DNA of 64,000 nucleotides, taken from positions 434,001 to 498,000 of the forward strand of contig NZ_NESH01000001.1 of assembly GCF_003063355.1 (NCBI RefSeq), in the 5' to 3' direction. The position numbers and the translations under genes are program-made. The number at the start of each line of letters is the position of its first letter. Position 1 is the first letter of the stretch. Shown here piece by piece: positions 27,983 through 37,510 of the stretch. This DNA is from Limnohabitans sp. Bal53. Lineage in GTDB: Bacteria; Pseudomonadota; Gammaproteobacteria; Burkholderiales; Burkholderiaceae_C. A model generated the notes under the pieces. It did no database searches. It saw nothing but the letters and a program-made list of their open reading frames with translations, and was not told where the DNA came from.

Positions 27983-28390
27983 GTGCAACTCACACCCACC
28001 ATCGCCGTCCACCTGAGCCTGGCGCTCAGCGCCGTCGCCATCGGCCCCTGGGTCCTCTGGGCCCGCATGGGCGCAACCCTTCGCCCACAACTGCACCGTG
28101 CCCTGGGCTACGCCTGGGTCACCTGCATGCTGGGGGTCGCGCTCACGGGCTTGTTCATCCGCGACTTCAGGCTGCCCAACCTCTGGGGCTACACGCCCAT
28201 CCATTTGCTCATTCCGCTGAGCCTGTACAGCCTGTTCCGGGCCTTTAGGTTTTTGGCCCAAGGCAACATCACAGGCCACCGCAAAACCATGCAACAGCTT
28301 TATTTCTGGGCTTGCATCGTCACAGGCAGCCTCACCCTGCTGCCCGGGCGCTTTCTGGGCCAACTGATTTGGGGTCGATGGCTGGGTTGA
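27983..28390 (+). CDS. DUF2306-like membrane protein
   Basis: 135 residues with four predicted helices. The first region HLSLALSAVAIGPWVL, the loop RPQLHRALGYAWVTCM, the IHLLIPLSLYSLFRA helix and GHRKTMQQLYFWA fit the DUF2306 family of small membrane proteins, whose conserved histidines suggest metal or haem binding. Function is unknown. The GTG at 27983 is chosen because AGGAGG lies 6 bases before it; the frame is open back to 27902. Confidence 0.7.
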   Translation: MQLTPTIAVHLSLALSAVAIGPWVLWARMGATLRPQLHRALGYAWVTCMLGVALTGLFIRDFRLPNLWGYTPIHLLIPLSLYSLFRAFRFLAQGNITGHRKTMQQLYFWACIVTGSLTLLPGRFLGQLIWGRWLG

Positions 28391-28507
28391 TTGAGCCAGG
28401 GACTTTGAGACGTGCACCACAAACATAGCCAACGCTCACCAAGCGCGAAGTTGGATGTTTTTGTCGGAGCACAACTCAACCACAACAAAACGCATGAAAG
28501 AAACGGC

Positions 28508-29620
28508 ATGAATACACCTCTCCAAACCTTTACCCGCCTGGCTTGCGCCTTCGGCTTGCTGGCCGCCAGCGCCAGCCAGGCGCAAGTCACCTCCGTGGGC
28601 ATGCGCCAAATCCAGTCGAACGGCATGCCCATCACCTTGGTCTACCCCACAGCGGCAGCGGCCCAAGACGTCACTTACGGCGCGTTCACCGTCCAAATCG
28701 CCAGCAACGCAGCGCTTTTGCCCGCCCCTTCATCGGCGGCAAAGGCGAAGCGGGCGCTGATCGTCTTGTCGCACGGCACCGCAGGCAGCGCCCTGCCCGA
28801 CCACACCCTGGCCGCCACGCTGGCCCGCGCCGGTTTTGTGGTGGCCCAGCCCGAGCACCGGGGGGACAACTGGCAAGACTTCAGCCGCGCTGGCCCCGAG
28901 AGCTGGAAAACCCGCCCGCAAGACGTGAGCGAGACCATCGACGCCGTGGCGCGTGACCCGGCGCTGGCCGAGTTGGTGGACACCCGAAGCGTGGGCGTGC
29001 ACGGCATGTCGGCGGGCGGCGTGACCGGCCTGGTGCTGGCCGGGGCGCAATGGCGCATGCTCGACTTGGTGCAGCACTGCGCACAGCACCAAAGCGAGGA
29101 CATCGGCTTTTGTCTGAACGGTCTGGGTGGAAAGACCTGGCTCCAACTTCAGCGCAAAACGCAGTTTTTCATGGCGAAGGTTTTGACCGAAAACAACGCC
29201 CCCGACAACTTGAAAGTGGTGCACGGCGGCAATGCCAAGACAAACGGCCAAGGCCATGACCCGCGCCCCGACCCCCGTGTGGTAGCCGTCAGCCTGGCCG
29301 TACCCATCGGGGCCATCTTCACCCCAGAAAGCCTGGCGCGCATCCGCATCCCCGTCGCTTTGAGCACCGCAGGCAGTGACAGCGTACTGCTGCCCCGCTT
29401 TCACAGTCAGCATGTGCTGAAACATTGCACAAGCTGCACCACCCTGTCGGACCACCCGCAATCGGGCCACTTTGACTGGCTCTCGCCCTGGCCTGCCAGC
29501 GTGGCCCAAACCGTGGCCGCCACCCAAATGCGCGGGGGCATGCCCAAGCCCGAATTCACCGACGCAGACCGCCAACAAGCCTTCGACCAGATCGCGGTAT
29601 TCTTCATACAAAAGCTCTGA
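28508..29620 (+). CDS. Secreted alpha/beta hydrolase (dienelactone hydrolase-like)
   Basis: 370 residues. A signal peptide (FTRLACAFGLLAASASQA) points to export. The fold shows IVLSHGTAGSALPDH (oxyanion region), VGVHGMSAGGVTGL with the nucleophilic serine in G-x-S-x-G, and DHPQSGHFDWLSP with the likely catalytic histidine. This is the pattern of predicted dienelactone hydrolase-like or lipase-like exported enzymes. The substrate is unknown. It lies 7 bases before a sensor kinase gene, so it may be part of that transcript and its signal. Confidence 0.8.
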   Translation: MNTPLQTFTRLACAFGLLAASASQAQVTSVGMRQIQSNGMPITLVYPTAAAAQDVTYGAFTVQIASNAALLPAPSSAAKAKRALIVLSHGTAGSALPDHTLAATLARAGFVVAQPEHRGDNWQDFSRAGPESWKTRPQDVSETIDAVARDPALAELVDTRSVGVHGMSAGGVTGLVLAGAQWRMLDLVQHCAQHQSEDIGFCLNGLGGKTWLQLQRKTQFFMAKVLTENNAPDNLKVVHGGNAKTNGQGHDPRPDPRVVAVSLAVPIGAIFTPESLARIRIPVALSTAGSDSVLLPRFHSQHVLKHCTSCTTLSDHPQSGHFDWLSPWPASVAQTVAATQMRGGMPKPEFTDADRQQAFDQIAVFFIQKL

Positions 29621-29627
29621 ATCAGCC

Positions 29628-30755
29628 ATGAACACCAACACCCTGCTTGCTTGGCTCCCAGCCCATCACCGCCGCCCTTTGCTGCAGCGCTTGCTGATCG
29701 TCTGGGCCGTGGCATTTTTGATCGGCTTGAGCACCTGGATCAGCAGCCGGGCCAGCGGGCACCCCAGCGCCTTCGATGTGTCGCTGGTTTATTCCTACGC
29801 CATCTCAACCTTCATTTGGCTGCTGACCGATGTGCCGCGTTTTGCCTTCAAGCGCCTGTTGTGCTCACCCGCGCCCTACTACTGGCCGCCTGCCCTGCCC
29901 GCCACGCTCATGCTGTTGGTGGGCATTCCGCTGGGCTTTGTACTGGGCAGTCTGTTAGGCGATGCGTATTCGGGCAATTCCACTTGGGATTTACTTGAAC
30001 ACAACCAAAACCGCTTTTTGGGCCTGATGTTCATCTCACTGGCCATCAGCGTCGCCTTCGTCGCGTATTTCAGCCAACGCGGCAAAGCCGAATCGCTGGC
30101 CAACGAGGTTACTCAAGCGCAGCTCATGCTGCTGCAGTCGCAGCTGGAGCCGCACATGCTGTTCAACACCCTGGCGCATTTGCGGGCCTTGATCGGGCAA
30201 GACACCGCCCGTGCCCATGCCATGCTTGATCACCTGAACGACTACCTGCGAACCACGCTGCAGGCCACGCGACTGCCGGTGCACCAAGCGCTGCACCCGC
30301 TGGGCGACGAATTCTCTCGACTGGGCGATTACCTGAGCCTGATGGCGATCCGCATGGGGCCGCGCATGACGTTTGAGCTGGACTTGCCGCCCAAACTCGA
30401 AACCGCAACCGTTCCGCGCTTCATCCTGCAGCCGCTGTTAGAAAACGCCATTCACCACGGGTTGGAGCCCCAAGTCAGCGGCGGCCGCATCGAGGTGCTG
30501 GCCCGCGCCGAGGGTGCGCAGCTGCTGCTGACGGTGCGCGACAACGGCAGCGGCATCAGCGAACTGGCGCTGGCCGATGCAGCACGCCCGCTGCAGGCAG
30601 ACGGCGCACAAGCCGGAACCTCTTGGGGCCTGAGCCATGTGCGCCAGCGCCTGCACACCCTTTATGGCCCACGCGCGGGCATGCACATCAGCCCCTTGCC
30701 CATGGGCGGCACCTGTGTGGTGCTGACATTGCCTTTCACAACACACAACCCATGA
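29628..30755 (+). CDS. LytS/YehU-type sensor histidine kinase
   Basis: 375 residues. Four hydrophobic segments occupy about residues 20-145. A His_kinase domain follows with LLQSQLEPHMLFNTLAHLRA, the conserved phospho-acceptor histidine near residue 175, then an HATPase region with ILQPLLENAIHHGLEP (N box) and VRDNGSGI (G1 box). There is no periplasmic sensor domain of note, so the membrane part is the likely sensor. It overlaps the response-regulator gene by 4 bases (ATGA). Confidence 0.9.
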   Translation: MNTNTLLAWLPAHHRRPLLQRLLIVWAVAFLIGLSTWISSRASGHPSAFDVSLVYSYAISTFIWLLTDVPRFAFKRLLCSPAPYYWPPALPATLMLLVGIPLGFVLGSLLGDAYSGNSTWDLLEHNQNRFLGLMFISLAISVAFVAYFSQRGKAESLANEVTQAQLMLLQSQLEPHMLFNTLAHLRALIGQDTARAHAMLDHLNDYLRTTLQATRLPVHQALHPLGDEFSRLGDYLSLMAIRMGPRMTFELDLPPKLETATVPRFILQPLLENAIHHGLEPQVSGGRIEVLARAEGAQLLLTVRDNGSGISELALADAARPLQADGAQAGTSWGLSHVRQRLHTLYGPRAGMHISPLPMGGTCVVLTLPFTTHNP

Positions 30756-31588
30756 ACATCCCCTACACCGCCCTGATTGCCGAAGACGAGCCCCTACTGG
30801 CGCAAACCCTGGCGAATGAACTGCGCGCCTTGTGGCCCAACATCCACATCGCGGCCACCGCAGGCGACGGCCTGAGCGCCGTGCAGCTCGCGCTGCAACA
30901 CCGACCCGATGTGCTGTTTTTTGACATCCGCATGCCCGGCCAAAGCGGGCTCGAAGCCGCTGCCGAACTGGCAGAAGAGTGGCCCAGCGATACGCCCTTT
31001 CCGCTGCTGGTGTTTGTGACCGCCTACGACCAATACGCCATTCAGGCCTTTGAGGCGCAGGCCGTGGACTATGTGCTCAAACCCGTGCGAGCCGAACGAC
31101 TGCGGCAAACCGTGTCGCGGCTGCAAAACGCCCTGCAGCAACGCGCCCAACACACCCCCACCGCTGACCTGCAACAAGACCCGGTTCTGGCACAACTGCG
31201 CGCCCTGCTGAACTTGCGCACCGAAACCACCCACCCCCAGCCCCCCGAGGCCATCTTGCCCCCGTTGCAACTGCTGCAAGCGAGTGTGGGCAAAGCGCTG
31301 CGCATGGTGCCTGTGGCAGAGGTGCTGCGCCTGGAAGCCGCCGACAAATACGTGCGCGTGTTCACGCTGGGCGGCAGCGAAGTGCTGCTGCGCACCCCAC
31401 TCAAAGAACTCATGCAACGGCTCGATGCGCAAATATTCTGGCAAATCCACCGGGGCTCTGTGGTGCGCGCCAGCGCCATCGACAGCGTCACCCGCGACGA
31501 CACGGGCCGCTTGAGCCTGCGCCTCAAAGGCCATGCCGACACCCTGGCCGTGAGCCGCCTGTACGCCCATTTGTTCAAAGCCATGTGA
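30752..31588 (+). CDS. LytTR-family response regulator
   Basis: 278 residues. The receiver domain has the acidic pocket EDE (residues 11-13), the phospho-acceptor Asp58 (LFFDIRMPGQSG) and the lysine in DYVLKPV. A Gln/Pro-rich linker joins it to a C-terminal LytTR DNA-binding domain (VLRLEAADKYVRVFT, IHRGSVVRASAID). It forms a two-component system with the kinase encoded just upstream. LytTR sites are imperfect direct repeats and none was assigned here. Confidence 0.92.
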   Translation: MNIPYTALIAEDEPLLAQTLANELRALWPNIHIAATAGDGLSAVQLALQHRPDVLFFDIRMPGQSGLEAAAELAEEWPSDTPFPLLVFVTAYDQYAIQAFEAQAVDYVLKPVRAERLRQTVSRLQNALQQRAQHTPTADLQQDPVLAQLRALLNLRTETTHPQPPEAILPPLQLLQASVGKALRMVPVAEVLRLEAADKYVRVFTLGGSEVLLRTPLKELMQRLDAQIFWQIHRGSVVRASAIDSVTRDDTGRLSLRLKGHADTLAVSRLYAHLFKAM

Positions 31589-31723
31589 AGGTGCCGGAGC
31601 CCGTGGGCGAAAGGGCATCTGATAGGTCGCTGATCGCAGATCACCTCTGAACAGGTTACGCTCATGCTGTCTGAAAGAGCCTTCAGAAACAGCCATCAAC
31701 CAACAAGCTCTCCCGCACCGCCC

Positions 31724-32239
31724 ATGCCCACCCCTTCGATCCAAAAAACCGCCCGCCTCGGCGCACTCGCCATCGCCGCCGTGTGGCTGGCCGTGGCTGG
31801 GGTGTTGTACCTGGTGTTTGACCAGATCGAGCAAAAGCGCCAGGCCAGCCTCAAGCCCTATGCGCTCAGCTCGGGCGATCTGGTCATTCCGCGCCAGCGC
31901 GACGGGCATTTTCATGTCGAGGGCGAAGTCAACCGCCAGCCCGTGCGCTTTTTGGTGGACACCGGGGCCAGCCATGTGAGCGTGAGCCAGGCGCTGGCTA
32001 CACAAGCTGGGCTGCCTGCGGGCCAGAGCATCACCTTGCACACCGCCAACGGCCAGCGCCCGGGGCAACTGGTGCGCAGCGTGCCCGTGCGGGCGGGGCA
32101 CCTGGTGCTCAACGACACCAGCGTCACCGTGGGCCTGAGCGGCATGGCACCCGAACAAGCGCTGCTGGGCCAGGCGTTTTTGAAGCACTTTGACGTGGAA
32201 ATCCGCCGCGACGAGATGGTGCTGCGCCAGCGGCCCTGA
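31724..32239 (+). CDS. Retropepsin-like aspartic protease, membrane anchored
   Basis: About 171 residues: one N-terminal membrane helix (LGALAIAAVWLAVAGVLYLV), then a single aspartyl-protease domain with the active-site motif FLVDTGASHVSVS and the second conserved strand LLGQAFLKHFDVE. This is the bacterial clan AA family that works as a dimer in the periplasm. ATG at 31664 is also in frame; neither start has a strong ribosome-binding site. Confidence 0.82.
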   Translation: MPTPSIQKTARLGALAIAAVWLAVAGVLYLVFDQIEQKRQASLKPYALSSGDLVIPRQRDGHFHVEGEVNRQPVRFLVDTGASHVSVSQALATQAGLPAGQSITLHTANGQRPGQLVRSVPVRAGHLVLNDTSVTVGLSGMAPEQALLGQAFLKHFDVEIRRDEMVLRQRP

Positions 32240-32322
32240 AAGCTGTGGAGCTGGGCGCAGGGCTGCGCCCGCTTGTTGATGCCGTCTATGGACAACGGCC
32301 TTTTACAACAGCGCCCTCAGGT

Positions 32323-32428
32323 CTGACCGCTTTCCCATCTCGGCAAATGCTTATGTCGCGGGCAAAGTCGCCAATCTGACCCCTTACCCACCTCGGTAAA
32401 TGCTTATGCCCCGGGCAAAGCCGCCCAA
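32323..32428. repeat. Two tandem 53-bp imperfect repeats
   Basis: CTGACC at 32323 and 32376 begins two copies of a 53-base unit sharing CTCGG(C/T)AAATGCTTATG and CGGGCAAAG(T/C)CGCC. They lie in the 204-base space between the convergent protease and MFS genes, where nothing else was seen. Confidence 0.8.
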
Positions 32429-32443
32429 CTGTGAAACGCGGGC

Positions 32444-33682
32444 TTACTGGGGCGGGTTATGGCGGCGGCGGTGCCTGCGCAAATGCATCACCGCCAAGGC
32501 CAACGAAGCCACCTGCAACACCGCACAAAAGAAGAATGGCGCACCAATGCGCCAGTCGCCTTGCGGCAGGTGCGACACCATGGCCAGCAAAGGTGCGCCC
32601 ATCATGGGGGCCAGCACCGCCATCAGGCTGCTGAGCGCGCTGACCGCACCCATGGTCTGGCCCTGGCTTTTGCTGTCAGCGGCCGAAGAAATCATGCTTT
32701 GCACCGAAGCGGTCACTGTGCCACCCAGCAAATTAAAGGCGATCACGGCGTACATCATCCAGCCCTCGGTGGCCGCACCCCACAAGGTGTAGGCGATGAC
32801 CGAGGACACCAAACCCATGATGGCCAACTTGGGCGGGGCGTAGCGTTTGAGCAAACGGCCCATCAAAACGCCTTGCACCAGCACCGCCACAATGCCCACC
32901 ACCGCCAAGGACCAGCCATTTTCTTGAGGCCCCCAGCCAAACTTGAAGCTGTTGTAGAGCACCCAAACCGTGTACAGCACAAACTGCGCCAAAGCACTGA
33001 AAGCGACCACGCCCACCAGCGGCCCCACCCCCTTCAACTGGCCCAGCTTGCGCAACGAAGTGGCCGGGTTGGCCGAGCGCCAGCTGAAGGCTTTGCGCTG
33101 CGCAGGCGGCAGCGACTCGGGCAGCACAAAGTAGCCGTACAAACAGTTCAGCAAAGTCAAACCGCCCGCCACATAAAAAGGCAAATGCAGGTCAATCGCA
33201 CCCAGCAAACCGCCCATCACCGGCCCCACGATGAAGCCCAGCCCCATCATCGCGCCCAAAAGGCCAAAGCGCTTGGCGCGCTCTTCGGGGGCAGAAATAT
33301 CGGCCACATAGGCATTGGCAATGGCCGCATTGGCCTGCATCACGCCGCCCAGCGTGCGCACCGCAATCAGGCCCCACAGCGAAGTGCTCAGGGCAGTGCC
33401 AAAGAAACTCACCCCCAAACCCATAAAGCCCAGCAGCAAAACGGGCCTGCGGCCATAACGGTCAGACAAAGCCCCCAGCACAGGGGCCGCCAAAAAGTTG
33501 GCCAAACCAAAGGCCACGGCCGCCACGCCATACCAATAGGCCTGATCGGCTTGGTTGTCTGAAAAACTGCCCACCAGCGCAGGCAGCACCGGAATGATCA
33601 CCCCAATGGCCGCCATGTCCAGGAGCACGGCCAACATGATGAAAGGCATGGCAGCCTCTCGGGAACGAAACTTTTCACGCAT
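32444..33682 (-). CDS. MFS efflux transporter, TetA-like (DHA1 family)
   Basis: 412 residues and about 12 membrane helices. Motif A ([16 protein letters not shown]) between helices 2 and 3 and the VIIPVLPAL first helix match tetracycline-type drug:H+ antiporters. The substrate cannot be told from sequence. The ATG at 33682 is preceded by GGAGTGA 5 bases away, so the in-frame ATG at 33709 is not used. It starts 4 bases after the stop of the DUF2239 gene and is probably co-transcribed with it. Confidence 0.88.
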   Translation of the reverse strand: MREKFRSREAAMPFIMLAVLLDMAAIGVIIPVLPALVGSFSDNQADQAYWYGVAAVAFGLANFLAAPVLGALSDRYGRRPVLLLGFMGLGVSFFGTALSTSLWGLIAVRTLGGVMQANAAIANAYVADISAPEERAKRFGLLGAMMGLGFIVGPVMGGLLGAIDLHLPFYVAGGLTLLNCLYGYFVLPESLPPAQRKAFSWRSANPATSLRKLGQLKGVGPLVGVVAFSALAQFVLYTVWVLYNSFKFGWGPQENGWSLAVVGIVAVLVQGVLMGRLLKRYAPPKLAIMGLVSSVIAYTLWGAATEGWMMYAVIAFNLLGGTVTASVQSMISSAADSKSQGQTMGAVSALSSLMAVLAPMMGAPLLAMVSHLPQGDWRIGAPFFFCAVLQVASLALAVMHLRRHRRRHNPPQ

Positions 33683-33686
33683 GGGG

Positions 33687-34349
33687 TCACTCCGAATGGG
33701 ATGCTTCACTGGGCTTCAAAGCAGCCCCTGCCAGTTGCTGCAAATGGGCCTGAATGTCGGTAGGCCAGGGCGCGATCAGCGCCTCAAACCGCGAGCGGTC
33801 TGCGGCAAACAAGGCGCGAGCCGCTTCTTCAAAACCATCCAGACTGCCCGCCATGGCCGACATGAAACGGTAACTGGCCTCTTGCGACAAACGCCGTTCG
33901 TCTTGCGTCTGGCTGTCTTTGCGGGCTTGATCAACCAGCTTGCGCAGCGCCACCGATGCCCCGCCCGGCTGGCCCGACAGCCAAGCCCAGTGGCGCGGCA
34001 GCAAAGTCACCTCTCGCGCCACCACACCCAATTTAGGGCGGCCCGGGCCCGACCTGGGTGGTGTGTCCTCTGGCGTGTCGTCTTGTGAGCGGGTGCCCAC
34101 ATCGGTAACCGGGGCCAAAGAATGCGCTTGGGCCAAGAGCTGCAAGACCTCCTCGGCGCTGCCCCGATGGTCAAAGTCAATGGCTTCGCTGGTCTGGGCG
34201 TTGAACACCAATATGCGGGCCAATGGCCGCGCTTCGGTGGCCGCCTTGACTTGTAAAGCCACCTCGGCCAATGGGCCTTGTGCCAAACAACGCGGCCCTT
34301 CAAAGGCGATGAATTGGCCACTCAACAGGGGCTTGGAAGGATCGGTCAA
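33687..34349 (-). CDS. DUF2239 family protein
   Basis: 220 residues. The family is recognised from FIAFEGPRCLAQGPLAEVAL at the start and GRPKLGVVAREVTLLPRHW with QPGGASVALRKLVDQARK in the middle. The second block resembles an omega/CopG-like DNA-binding helix pair, but no function is established. It precedes the MFS gene by 4 bases. An AT-rich stretch upstream (34350-34420) is suitable for its promoter. Confidence 0.82.
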   Translation of the reverse strand: MTDPSKPLLSGQFIAFEGPRCLAQGPLAEVALQVKAATEARPLARILVFNAQTSEAIDFDHRGSAEEVLQLLAQAHSLAPVTDVGTRSQDDTPEDTPPRSGPGRPKLGVVAREVTLLPRHWAWLSGQPGGASVALRKLVDQARKDSQTQDERRLSQEASYRFMSAMAGSLDGFEEAARALFAADRSRFEALIAPWPTDIQAHLQQLAGAALKPSEASHSE

Positions 34350-34507
34350 AAAAGGCTTTCGAAAAATAAGGCCTTATTTTACCCTGATTAAATAAAAATA
34401 CCCGGATTAAATTAAACCTCAGCCGCTGGCGACAGAACGGCTTGGGGGCGGATGAAAGCGGGCCCAGCAAGAGCCCTGGTCTTGTGCACCGCCCACTTGA
34501 CCCGCCC

Positions 34508-34978
34508 TCAGCGGTGGGCTTGGCCCCGCTCAACACGCTCAACACGCTCAACACGCTCCCCGCGTTCCCCGCGCTCGTCACGGTCCTTTCGACCATCCCG
34601 GCGGTCATCGCGTCGTTCATCGCGTCGGTCAGCATGGCTGTTTTCGCGGCGATCATGACCCCAACCGTGACGACTTTGTGGGCCAGAGCTCCAAACGGGT
34701 GCAGCGCGGTAAACCGGCGGGGCGTAAATCACGCGTGGCGGCGGTGGCGGGGCGTTGATGATCTGAGGATGGGCATGGATCACACGGGGCTGGTGCTGAA
34801 ACACAGGCACCGGAAAGCCAATTTGCGCCTGCACTGGCCAATGGCCCATTTGCGAAGAAACCACCACCGAGGGCGACACCGCAACCGGATGGGCACAGCC
34901 CACCTGCGACAGACCCAACACCAGCCCCCCGAGCACCAAAGCCTTGTGACCCCAAGTTTTGAACATCCGCATTGACAT
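34508..34978 (-). CDS. Exported protein with Pro/His-rich middle and Arg/Asp/Glu repeat tail
   Basis: 156 residues. A signal peptide (KALVLGGLVLGLSQVG) is followed by Cys-Ala-His; the site before Cys lacks a canonical lipobox leucine, so lipidation is doubtful. The middle is Pro/Val/His/Tyr-rich, as in small periplasmic YXWGXW-type proteins. The last 45 residues are almost only Arg, Asp, Glu and Gly, ending in ERVERVER units written by 9-bp DNA repeats (AACACGCTC, 34528-34556). Function unknown; metal or nucleic-acid contact is only a guess. Confidence 0.55.
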   Translation of the reverse strand: MSMRMFKTWGHKALVLGGLVLGLSQVGCAHPVAVSPSVVVSSQMGHWPVQAQIGFPVPVFQHQPRVIHAHPQIINAPPPPPRVIYAPPVYRAAPVWSSGPQSRHGWGHDRRENSHADRRDERRDDRRDGRKDRDERGERGERVERVERVERGQAHR

Positions 34979-35135
34979 GAGCTTTCCTCGTGAAAAAAGT
35001 GGCGAACCTCAGGCCCGCCTGCATCTGTAGCGCGCCAGCCCCATGTTTGGTGGACACACATTGCGTTACTGCTGCGTAAAGACGCAAGCCGACGCAGTCC
35101 AAAAAGCAAGCGCCCAACCCCTAAAATCAAACGCT

Positions 35136-36974
35136 ATGAACGCCCCCACCCCCAAAGCCCCCGAATCCAACAACGCTGCTGACACCAAAGTCAGCAACTT
35201 CCTGCGCCAAATCATCGAAAAAGACATCGAGCAAGGCACCTACGCCAGCCGCCGCTGGGCGGGCAGCCCCGGCGACGCCGCGCACCACGCCAAGGGCGAG
35301 CCCGACCCGGCCAAGATCCGCACCCGCTTTCCGCCCGAGCCCAACGGCTACCTGCATGTGGGCCACGCCAAAAGCATCTGCATCAACTTTGGGCTGGCCA
35401 AGGAGTACGGCGGCGTGTGCCACCTGCGCTTTGACGACACCAACCCCGAAAAAGAAGACACCGAATACGTCAACAGCATCATCGACGCCGTGAAGTGGCT
35501 CGGCTTTGACTGGGCCCAGCTCGGCCAAGCCGCAGACTCTGCCGCACCCTACCAAGCCAGCGACTACTTCGACTTCATGTACCGCGCAGCCGAAGCGCTG
35601 ATCGAAGCCGGCCACGCCTATTTGGACGAACAAAGCGCCGAAGACATGCGTGCCAACCGGGGCGACTTTGGCAAACCCGGCGTGGACAGCCTCTTCCGCA
35701 ACCGCACCGTGGCAGAAAACCTGGCGCGATTCCGTGAGATGCGCGACGGCCAGCTGGCCGACGGTGCCGCCGTGCTGCGCGCCAAGATCGACATGGCATC
35801 GCCCAACATCAACCTGCGCGACCCGGCCATCTACCGCATCCGCCGCGCCACCCACCACCACACGGGCGACAAATGGTGCATCTACCCGATGTACACCTTT
35901 GCCCACCCCATCGAAGACGCGCTGGAGCAAATCACCCACAGCATCTGCACGCTGGAGTTTGAAGACCAGCGCCCGTTTTACGACTGGCTGATGGAGCGCC
36001 TGTGCGAGTGCAAGCTGCTGGCCGCGCCCAGCCCCAAACAATACGAATTTGCCCGCCTGAACCTGACCTATGTGATCACCAGCAAACGCAAGCTGGCGCA
36101 ACTGGTCAATGAAGGCAAAGTCAGCGGCTGGGACGACCCGCGCATGCCAACCATCGTGGGCCTGCGCCGCCGGGGCTACACACCCGAGAGCCTGCGCCTG
36201 TTTGCCGACCGCATTGGCGTGACCAAGAGCGACAGTTGGATCGACTACAGCACGCTAGAGGGCTGCCTGCGCGAAGACCTGGAAAACAAAGCCCACCGCG
36301 GCATGGCCGTGCTCGACCCCGTCAAGCTCGTGCTGACCAACTGGGCCGAGGCCTTTGGCAGCGACGGCTACACAGAAGATTGCACCCAACCCGCCCTGCC
36401 CCACAGCGCGATTGCCGAAGGCCAAACGCCCCCAGCCGACCGCACGTTCCTGATCGGCAAAGAAGTATGGATCGAGCGCGAAGACTTTGAAGAAATGCCG
36501 CCCAAGGGCTACAAACGCTTGTTCCCCGGCAACGTGGTGCGCCTGAAAGGCGGCTACGTGATCGAATGCACCGGCTGCGCACGCGACGCGGTAGGCAACG
36601 TCACCGAGGTGCACGCCAAAGTGATCCCCGGCACCAAGAGCGGCACGCCCGGCGCCGACAGCGTCAAAGCCAAAGCCGCCATCACCTGGGTGAGCGTGGC
36701 CGACAGCGTGCAAGCCGAGGTTCGCCTGTACGACCGCCTGTTTGCCGAAGCACACCCCGATGCGGGCGGCAAAGACTTCTTGCAATCGCTGAACCCCGAC
36801 AGCCTGAAGGTCGTCACCGCTTATGTGGAGCCATCATTGGCCGGGGCGCAGCCGGACCAGAAGTTTCAGTTTGAGCGCTTTGGGTACTTTGTGGCGGACC
36901 GCCTAGATCATGTGGCGGGAGCCAAGCCGGTGTTCAACCGGGTGACGGGGTTGAAGGACAGCTGGGGCAAGTGA
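35136..36974 (+). CDS. glnS: Glutaminyl-tRNA synthetase
   Basis: 612 residues of the class I enzyme. The nucleotide-binding motif is FPPEPNGYLHVGHAKS (HIGH-type) and the KMSKS-type loop is VITSKRKL near residue 310; LRFDDTNPEKED confirms the GlnRS/GluRS family. It charges tRNA-Gln directly. The ATG at 35136 gives the family N terminus with LRQIIEKDIEQGTYASRRW shortly after. Its last 250 bases are duplicated, in broken form, at 37229-37482. Confidence 0.97.
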   Translation: MNAPTPKAPESNNAADTKVSNFLRQIIEKDIEQGTYASRRWAGSPGDAAHHAKGEPDPAKIRTRFPPEPNGYLHVGHAKSICINFGLAKEYGGVCHLRFDDTNPEKEDTEYVNSIIDAVKWLGFDWAQLGQAADSAAPYQASDYFDFMYRAAEALIEAGHAYLDEQSAEDMRANRGDFGKPGVDSLFRNRTVAENLARFREMRDGQLADGAAVLRAKIDMASPNINLRDPAIYRIRRATHHHTGDKWCIYPMYTFAHPIEDALEQITHSICTLEFEDQRPFYDWLMERLCECKLLAAPSPKQYEFARLNLTYVITSKRKLAQLVNEGKVSGWDDPRMPTIVGLRRRGYTPESLRLFADRIGVTKSDSWIDYSTLEGCLREDLENKAHRGMAVLDPVKLVLTNWAEAFGSDGYTEDCTQPALPHSAIAEGQTPPADRTFLIGKEVWIEREDFEEMPPKGYKRLFPGNVVRLKGGYVIECTGCARDAVGNVTEVHAKVIPGTKSGTPGADSVKAKAAITWVSVADSVQAEVRLYDRLFAEAHPDAGGKDFLQSLNPDSLKVVTAYVEPSLAGAQPDQKFQFERFGYFVADRLDHVAGAKPVFNRVTGLKDSWGK

Positions 36975-37019
36975 GGCCACAGCCGGTGTTGGGCCAGATC
37001 ACGGCTCAGCACCTGATAG

Positions 37020-37044
37020 GGTCAGGCCAGCGCGACGCCTGACC
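37020..37044. terminator. Hairpin downstream of glnS
   Basis: GGTCAGGC and GCCTGACC pair perfectly around a 9-base loop, 46 bases after the glnS stop. No T run follows, so it may be a weak or Rho-assisted terminator. The sequence then turns abruptly AT-rich (37055-37130). Confidence 0.35.
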
Positions 37045-37228
37045 ATCTCCAAAGAATCCAATAAGATATTTGTGGGTTAATTTTTATTCTTTAATGGTTT
37101 AAAAAAGTTAACAAAAGGTTAGTATTCTGCGCACACGACATCGCTAAACGGCGCTGCGCAATGGACCCGAACAATTGACTGCATCTCTCATACCTTGGGC
37201 GCTCAAGCCCCTTAGCCAGAACTCAGAT

Positions 37229-37482
37229 CTGAGCCTGTTCGACCGTCTATTTGCAGAAACGCAACCTGACGCGAGCGGTAAAGACTTCTTTCAAATCCTC
37301 AACCCGAACAGCCTGAAAGTGGTGACGGCGTATGCGGAGCATTCACTGGCTCAGTCATAGCCGGGCCAAAATTTCAGTTTGAGCGGTTTGGGTACTTTGT
37401 GGCGGACCGCCTGGATCATGTGGCGGAAGGTAAGCCGGTGTTTAACCGGGTGACGGGGTTGAAGGATTCGTTGGGGAAGTAA
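37229..37482 (+). pseudogene. Second, broken copy of the 3' end of glnS
   Basis: This stretch aligns end to end with the last 250 bases of glnS (36725-36974), including FDRLFAETQPDASGKDFF and NPNSLKVVTAYAEHSLA, and ends in TAA where glnS ends in TGA. It differs at about one base in five to one in eight, with changes at synonymous positions, has a TAG where glnS has CAG (37358-37360), and lacks one base just after it. It has no start. It looks like the displaced or donor-derived 3' end left when foreign DNA entered at glnS. Confidence 0.88.
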
Positions 37483-37510
37483 TTCGCATCCACATAGAAA
37501 AGGGAAGAAT

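Noticed and set aside
36975..37228. tRNA gene as attachment site next to glnS
   Set aside because: No cloverleaf or T-loop GTTCGA-type motif; only a GC hairpin and an AT-rich stretch.
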